A DNA stretch of 64,000 nt from Saccharothrix obliqua (GTDB lineage Bacteria; Actinomycetota; Actinomycetes; Mycobacteriales; Pseudonocardiaceae). The first letter of the stretch is position 1, and each line of letters opens with the position of its first letter. The notes under the pieces were generated by a model. It ran no database searches and was not told where the DNA came from. It was given only the letters and a program-made list of their open reading frames with translations. This document shows positions 59,586 through 64,000 of the stretch, in pieces. The DNA lies in contig NZ_JAHXGQ010000004.1 of assembly GCF_019375475.1 (NCBI RefSeq), forward strand, positions 372,001 through 436,000, written 5' to 3'. Made by a program: the position numbers and the translations under genes.

Positions 59586-59968
59586 CCCCGGCAGACGTCG
59601 TCGGCAGTCGGAGCGCGCACATGGTCGAGCACACCTACCGGGTCATGGTCCGCGGCCGGTTCACGGACCTCGACGACGCCGGGCGCGCGCGGCTGCTGGC
59701 GGCGGTGGAGCGGCACGGCGTGCTGGACAACGGCTTCTCCGAGCAGGGCGCGTTGTCCTACGACCGCTCCCTCGACTTCTTCAGCTACCGCGTGCAGTTG
59801 CGCGGCGAGGTCGAGGACACCGACCGCGCCGTGTGCGACCGCGCCCGCGTGCTGGCGGCTCGGGCCGTGGAGGCGTTCGGCGTCGACTTCCGCGACATGA
59901 AGGCGTCGGCGACCGACCTGGACCTGATGAAGGTCAACCGGCCCCGGCGCCTCGGCCGGGAGTCCTGA
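59582..59968 (+). CDS. DUF6204 family protein
   Basis: A 128-residue soluble protein containing HTYRVMVRGRFTDLDDAGRA and LDFFSYRVQLRGEVED, the pattern of DUF6204. The ATG overlaps the HPP stop (ATGA), so it is transcribed with the nitrate operon although no link to nitrate is known. No catalytic residues are evident. Confidence 0.75.
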   Translation: MTPADVVGSRSAHMVEHTYRVMVRGRFTDLDDAGRARLLAAVERHGVLDNGFSEQGALSYDRSLDFFSYRVQLRGEVEDTDRAVCDRARVLAARAVEAFGVDFRDMKASATDLDLMKVNRPRRLGRES

Positions 59969-60478
59969 GTGGTCGACGTCCGGGTCGTGGACCTGACCGG
60001 CCCGGTGCTGCGCGCGCTCGCCGCGGGTGACCTGGCGGCGGCCAACGCGGTCGGCCCGGTGCCGCTCACCCCGTACTTCGCCGCGCCGGACCAGCGCCCG
60101 CTGTGGCGGCTGCGCGTCCGGCAGCTCACGGCCGACCCGGCGAGCGCCGGGTGGTGGACCGGCGTCATCTGGGCCGAGGCGATCGGGCTGGCCGTGGGTC
60201 ACGCCGGTTTCCACGGCCCGCCGGACGACGACGGGCTGGTGGAGATCGGCTACGCCGTGGACCCGGAGCACCGGCGGCGCGGGTACGCCGGCGCGGCACT
60301 GGCCGTGCTGCTGCGCCGGGTCGCCGAGGACCCGGCCGTGCGGACCGTGCGGTTGTCCATCAGGCCGGACAACGCCGTGTCCCGCCGGTTGGCGGCGCGG
60401 CACGGCTTCGTCCGCACCGGTGAGCAGTGGGACGAGGAGGACGGCCTGGAGCACGTCTTCGAGCGGCCGGCGCGGTAG
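59969..60478 (+). CDS. GNAT-family acetyltransferase
   Basis: A 169-residue acetyltransferase of the RimJ/RimL-like group. The acetyl-CoA loop is in EIGYAVDPEHRRRGYAGAAL, followed by VRLSIRPDNAVSRRLAARHG and FVRTGEQWDEEDGL. GTG 59969 is directly after the preceding stop. It is the last gene of this plus-strand unit and ends two bases before the converging P450 gene. Substrate unknown. Confidence 0.88.
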   Translation: MVDVRVVDLTGPVLRALAAGDLAAANAVGPVPLTPYFAAPDQRPLWRLRVRQLTADPASAGWWTGVIWAEAIGLAVGHAGFHGPPDDDGLVEIGYAVDPEHRRRGYAGAALAVLLRRVAEDPAVRTVRLSIRPDNAVSRRLAARHGFVRTGEQWDEEDGLEHVFERPAR

Positions 60479-60479
60479 G

Positions 60480-61688
60480 TCAGGCCCGCAGCCGCACCGG
60501 CAGCTCGTCGTGGCCGTTGGCGATGAACGACCGGACCGGCCGCAGCTCCGACGGCGGCACGGCGAGCGCCAGGTCCGGGAACCGGTCGAACAACGCGGGC
60601 AACGCGATCTCCGCCTCCAGGTGGGCGAGCGGCGCGCCCAGGCAGTAGTGCGCGCCGTGCCCGAAGGAGAGGTGGGTCTTGTCCGACCGGGTCACGTCGA
60701 AGCGGTCGGCCGACGGACCGTGGAAGCCGGGGTCGCGACCCGCCGCCGCGTAGGAGGCGAGGATCGGCTCGCCGCGGCGGATCATCACGCCGTTCACCGA
60801 GATGTCGTCGACCGCGTAACGCAGCGGGAGGTGGGCCACCGGCGCCTGCCAGCGCAGCGTCTCGTCCACGACGTCCCGCCAGGTGCGCTCGCCGGACCGC
60901 ACCAGCGCGAGCTGCTCCGGGTGGGCCAGCAGCGCGGCGATGGCGTGGTCGAGCAGGTTCACCGTCGTCTCGTGGCCCGCCACGAGCAGGAGCAGGAGGG
61001 TGCCGACGAGTTCCGTCTCGTCCAGCTGGTCGCGGCACTCGTCGCGCACGGCGATCAGCGCGCTGGTCAGGTCGTTGCCCGGGGTGCGGCGGCGGAAGGC
61101 CACCAGGTCGTCCAGGATGCGGTAGAGGTCGGCCTGGTTCGCGGTGGCGACCTCGGGCGTGGCGGCGGTGTCGAAGATGACGTCCGCCGCGTGGCGCAGG
61201 GCCGGGCGCACGTCGTCGGGCACGCCGATCAGGCGGCAGATCACCTCGATCGGCAGCGGGTTGGCGAAGCCGGCACGCAGGTCGGCGACGTCCGGGCCGG
61301 CGGCGAGGTCGTCCAGCAGACCGGTGGTGATCGCGGTGATGTCGCCGCGCAACGCCTCGGTGCGCCGCACCGTGAACGCCTTCGCCACCAGCGACCGCAG
61401 CCTGCGGTGCTCGTCGCCGTAGGCGGTGAACATGTTCCGCACCGACACCCAGATGTGCAGGGGCCAGTCGTCCGGGATCCGGCCCGCCGACCAGGCGGGC
61501 CAGTGCCGCTCCGGGTCCTTGGACACGCGTCGGTCGGACAGGATGCGCCGGAGCACCTCCAGGTGGTTGACCGACCACGCGACGACGCCACCGGGCAGCA
61601 CGACGCGGGTCACCGCCCCGCGTTCCCGCAGCAGTGCTCCTTCCGCGTGGATGTCGCGGCCGGTGAGGTCGAGCCGAAACGGTTCCAT
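60480..61688 (-). CDS. Cytochrome P450
   Basis: A 402-residue soluble bacterial P450. The I-helix oxygen-binding motif is LLLVAGHETTVNLL, the ExxR motif is in VVDETLRWQ and the haem-binding Cys is in FGHGAHYCLGAPLAHLEAE. ATG 61688 is used. No ferredoxin or reductase gene is beside it and no biosynthetic cluster is visible, so its substrate is unknown. A TACCG-N12-CGGTA inverted repeat (61700-61721) upstream may be a regulatory site. Confidence 0.93.
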   Translation of the reverse strand: MEPFRLDLTGRDIHAEGALLRERGAVTRVVLPGGVVAWSVNHLEVLRRILSDRRVSKDPERHWPAWSAGRIPDDWPLHIWVSVRNMFTAYGDEHRRLRSLVAKAFTVRRTEALRGDITAITTGLLDDLAAGPDVADLRAGFANPLPIEVICRLIGVPDDVRPALRHAADVIFDTAATPEVATANQADLYRILDDLVAFRRRTPGNDLTSALIAVRDECRDQLDETELVGTLLLLLVAGHETTVNLLDHAIAALLAHPEQLALVRSGERTWRDVVDETLRWQAPVAHLPLRYAVDDISVNGVMIRRGEPILASYAAAGRDPGFHGPSADRFDVTRSDKTHLSFGHGAHYCLGAPLAHLEAEIALPALFDRFPDLALAVPPSELRPVRSFIANGHDELPVRLRA

Positions 61689-61699
61689 GCACTCATGGT

Positions 61700-61721
61700 T
61701 ACCGCTTATATACCCACGGTA
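61700..61721. promoter_or_regulatory. Inverted repeat in the P450 promoter region
   Basis: TACCG and CGGTA arms flank a 12-base AT-rich spacer that includes TATAAG on the minus strand, a plausible -10 for the P450 gene. The arms are short, so the call is tentative. Confidence 0.35.
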
Positions 61722-61924
61722 CAAGACCCCGAATCGCCCGGACCGCCGCGATGCGGACATCACACCCTGGAGGGGCCACCCGACCCACCCCGCCGTGTCC
61801 ACTCGGGACTGGGCGGCGGTGCTCGCGTGGCGCACGGGTTGCGGGAGATCGACCCCGCCCGACGAACCGCCACGCGCGGCAGGCGAGGCGGAGGGCCGCG
61901 GTGGCGAAGGTCGCGGGAGGCGGG

Positions 61925-62040
61925 GCATCGCCCGACGGGCGCGGGTCACGAGGGGCAGGTGTCGCCCAACGGGGGTGTCACGCGGGGCCGGGCGTCGCGC
62001 GAGGGGCGGGCGTCGCGAGGCAGGTGGCGGTCGCGGGGGC
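61925..62040 (+). repeat. G-rich degenerate repeats upstream of the chitinase gene
   Basis: TCGCCCGACGGG (61928) and TCGCCCAACGGG (61962) are 34 bases apart, and GTCACGAGGGG (61945) and GTCACGCGGGG (61977) are 32 apart, followed by two GTCGCG-GAGGGGC-like elements. The interval 61722-62435 contains no credible gene; the repeats are its only visible structure. Confidence 0.5.
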
Positions 62041-62435
62041 GGTGAAATCTGTCGCGCGGCGACACTTATCCGCGTGGCGGGCGGATCGCGGCGGGGCCGC
62101 CGCCCGTGACGGCGGGCAGTCGCGGCGGCGGGATCGGGGCGGCGGGATACCGCGAATCCACCTCGCGGGGCATCGGCCGCTGCTCCACCGGGTCGGCACG
62201 GGACCTCGCCGCTCGCGAACCGCTCCGCCGGTGCCGCGCCCTCGCGCTTCGCGCCGCACATCGCAGGCGGCATCCCGGGAGCCCCCTCGGTGACGCACCG
62301 TGTCGATCGGACCGTCGACAGCCCCGCGCACCTCAAGTCCACATCGGACGGACAGGTCGGACTTCCCCCGCCACAGCGGGCGATTCCCGTGATTCCCGAC
62401 CTTTGCCGCATACCGCGCCACCGCACCCGGACGTC

Positions 62436-62465
62436 TTGACAACCCCTGTGGTCTAGTCCAATTCT
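62436..62465 (+). promoter_or_regulatory. Chitinase promoter with a DasR-like box
   Basis: TTGACA (62436-62441) is followed by TGTGGTCTAGTCCAAT (62447-62462), which closely matches the dre consensus ACTGGTCTAGACCAGT of DasR, the N-acetylglucosamine-responsive GntR repressor, and the direct repeats known in Streptomyces chitinase promoters. It lies between the -35 and the probable -10. Confidence 0.75.
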
Positions 62466-62528
62466 GAAGGCCGGTCGCCACCGCCGGGTCCCACCGGGCC
62501 CGCGTCCCCTCCCCTGCCTGGAGCGCAC

Positions 62529-64000
62529 ATGCGTTCGTCCAGAGTCCTCGTGCTTCTGGTGGCCTTGTTCACCTCTGCCGCACTCATGCCCACCGCCGCC
62601 CACGCCGCGGCCAAGCCGCTGCCCGCCCACGTGTTCGCGCCCTACTTCGAGGCGTGGACCGGCGAGAACCCGGCCACGCTCGCCCAGCAGTCCGGCGCGA
62701 AGTACCTGACCTTCGCGTTCCTCCAGACGGCGACCAAGGGCTCCTGCACACCGCTGTGGAGCGGCGACCCCGGGATGCCGGTCTCCTCCTCCGTGTTCGG
62801 CGCCGACATCAACGCGCTGCGCGCGAACGGCGGCGACGCCATTCCGTCCTTCGGCGGCTACACGGCCGACAACACCGGCACCGAGATCGCCGACAGCTGC
62901 ACGGACGTCGCGAAGATCGCCGCCGCGTTCCAGAGCGTGATCACCACCTACGACGTGACGCGCCTCGACCTCGACATCGAGGACAACTCGCTCACCAACA
63001 CCGCGGGCATCGACCGCCGCAACAAGGCCATCAAGATGACCGAGGACTGGGCCGCCGCCAACGGCCGCACGGTCCAGTTCTCCTACACGCTGCCCACCAC
63101 GCCGCACGGCCTCGCGCCGAGCGGTCTCGCGGTGCTGCGCAACGCCGTCACCAACAACGCCCGCATCGACGTCGTGAACATGATGACGTTCGACTACTAC
63201 GACGGCGCGACGCACCAGATGGCCGACGACACCAAGACCGCCGCGCAGGGCCTGGTCGACCAGCTCGCCCAGCTCTACCCCGGCAAGACCCAGCAGCAGC
63301 TGTGGTCCATGGTCGGCATCACCGAGATGATCGGCGTGGACGACTACGGCCCCGCCGAGACGTTCCAGCTCGCCGACGCGCGCACGGTCTACGACTGGGC
63401 GGTCGCCAAGGGCATCAACACGTTGTCGTTCTGGGCTTTGCAGCGCGACAACGGCAACTGCCCGGGTGGCTCGGCGGCGGACAACTGCTCCGGCATCGCG
63501 CAGCAGACGTGGGAGTTCACGCACATCTTCGCGCCGTTCAGCGGTGACGGGAACCCGAACCCGGACAACGACTTCTCGCTCGCGGTGAACCCCGCGTCGG
63601 CCACCGTGGACCCGGGCGCGTCGACCACCGCGACGGTCGGCACGGCCGTCACCGCGGGCAACGCGCAGACCATCGCGCTCACCGCGGGCCCGGCACGCAC
63701 CGGCCTCACCGCGGCCCTCTCGCCGACCAGCGTCACGGCGGGCGGCTCGTCGACGTTGACCGTGAGCGCCGCGGCGAACGCGACACCGGGTGACTACCAG
63801 TTCACCATCACCGGCACGAGCAGTTCGGCGACGCACACCGCCACGTTCTCGGTGAAGGTCAAGGGCACCCCGCCGACCGGTGTGATCGCCAACGCGGGCT
63901 TCGAGGACGGCGGGCTCGCACCGTGGACCGGCGCGGGCGACACCGTCGTCGGCTCCCCGACCCACTCGGGGACGCACGCCCTTCAGGTCGCCCCGAGCGG
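62529..64000 (+). CDS. Secreted GH18 chitinase (C-terminus beyond window)
   Basis: 490 codons are present before the right edge. A Sec signal (MRSSRVLVLLVALFTSAALM to AHA) precedes a GH18 domain with the catalytic motif LDLDIED, in which Glu151 is the acid/base; YFEAWTG and FDYYDG are further family landmarks. After about residue 350 an Ig-like linker domain follows (FSLAVNPASATVDPGASTTA), then the start of a carbohydrate-binding module (NAGFEDGGLAPWTG). ATG 62529 follows TGGAG. It degrades chitin outside the cell and is probably controlled by DasR. Confidence 0.93.
   Translation, partial: MRSSRVLVLLVALFTSAALMPTAAHAAAKPLPAHVFAPYFEAWTGENPATLAQQSGAKYLTFAFLQTATKGSCTPLWSGDPGMPVSSSVFGADINALRANGGDAIPSFGGYTADNTGTEIADSCTDVAKIAAAFQSVITTYDVTRLDLDIEDNSLTNTAGIDRRNKAIKMTEDWAAANGRTVQFSYTLPTTPHGLAPSGLAVLRNAVTNNARIDVVNMMTFDYYDGATHQMADDTKTAAQGLVDQLAQLYPGKTQQQLWSMVGITEMIGVDDYGPAETFQLADARTVYDWAVAKGINTLSFWALQRDNGNCPGGSAADNCSGIAQQTWEFTHIFAPFSGDGNPNPDNDFSLAVNPASATVDPGASTTATVGTAVTAGNAQTIALTAGPARTGLTAALSPTSVTAGGSSTLTVSAAANATPGDYQFTITGTSSSATHTATFSVKVKGTPPTGVIANAGFEDGGLAPWTGAGDTVVGSPTHSGTHALQVAPS

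Noticed and set aside
60480-61688. P450, asparagine synthase and esterase-like genes as parts of a biosynthetic gene cluster
   Set aside because: They are scattered with unrelated neighbours; no polyketide, peptide or terpene synthase is present.

Overview
The window is 64 kb of very GC-rich DNA with tightly packed genes, many GTG and a few TTG starts, and frequent 4-base GTGA or ATGA stop/start overlaps. Several promoters look leaderless. This is typical of a free-living mycelial actinomycete. The gene families (CGNR zinc finger, MerR-PP2C, PaaX, DUF4328, narGHJI with HPP, GH18 chitinase with a DasR-like box) fit a Pseudonocardiales-type soil organism such as Saccharothrix, Lentzea or Actinosynnema. 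That genus-level placement is inference. No rRNA, tRNA, transposase, integrase or CRISPR array was seen.

Layout. (1) 1-4294, minus strand: a hydantoinase/oxoprolinase, two DUF917 (S-methyl-thiohydantoin desulfurase family) proteins and a PucR-type regulator, probably a hydantoin or thiohydantoin catabolic operon. (2) 4540-7504: a ROK regulator divergent from an MFS transporter, with a perfect palindrome and a second copy between them, closed by a 21-bp perfect inverted-repeat terminator. (3) 7506-10568: a class II asparagine synthetase and a MerR-PP2C fusion. (4) 10587-20220: a salicylate island. The minus operon holds a thioesterase, a salicylyl-CoA 5-hydroxylase/old-yellow-enzyme fusion, a nitrilase and an M20 amidohydrolase. 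The plus operon holds gentisate dioxygenase, an FAH-family hydrolase, an aryl-CoA ligase and a PaaX-type regulator. Together they would take salicylate, and perhaps nitrile or amide precursors, to central metabolites through salicylyl-CoA, gentisyl-CoA and gentisate. (5) 20223-30776: an MFS/TetR efflux pair, a polysaccharide deacetylase, an HIBADH-like dehydrogenase, AraC, an erythromycin-esterase-like protein, a small tyrosine phosphatase, a CGNR protein and a Tat-exported metallophosphoesterase with a LamG domain. A G-rich non-coding tract lies at 24530-24965.

(6) 30976-36143: a tightly coupled four-gene operon encoding a cytosolic subtilisin, a sigma factor, a small adaptor-like protein and a TPR-CHAT caspase-like protease. 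It is the best candidate for an undescribed signalling or conflict system. (7) 36154-45655: a divergent carbamoyltransferase, a GrpB-like protein, a large secreted protein, an orphan trpF followed by a 41-bp tandem hairpin array, a lipoprotein, and a two-component cluster with one active-looking kinase and one degenerate kinase. (8) 45717-49747: a TetR regulator, an esterase with a Ser-to-Thr change at the nucleophile, an aldo/keto reductase lacking the usual His, and an amidohydrolase, linked by a shared GTCTA-N6-TAGAC site. (9) 49856-51487: a single protein joining a sigma factor, an anti-sigma zinc finger, a membrane segment and an extracellular domain. (10) 52408-59585: respiratory nitrate reductase narGHJI plus an HPP protein, with a perfect CRP/FNR-type site upstream. 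(11) 59582-64000: a DUF6204 protein, a GNAT, a cytochrome P450 and a secreted GH18 chitinase that runs off the right edge.
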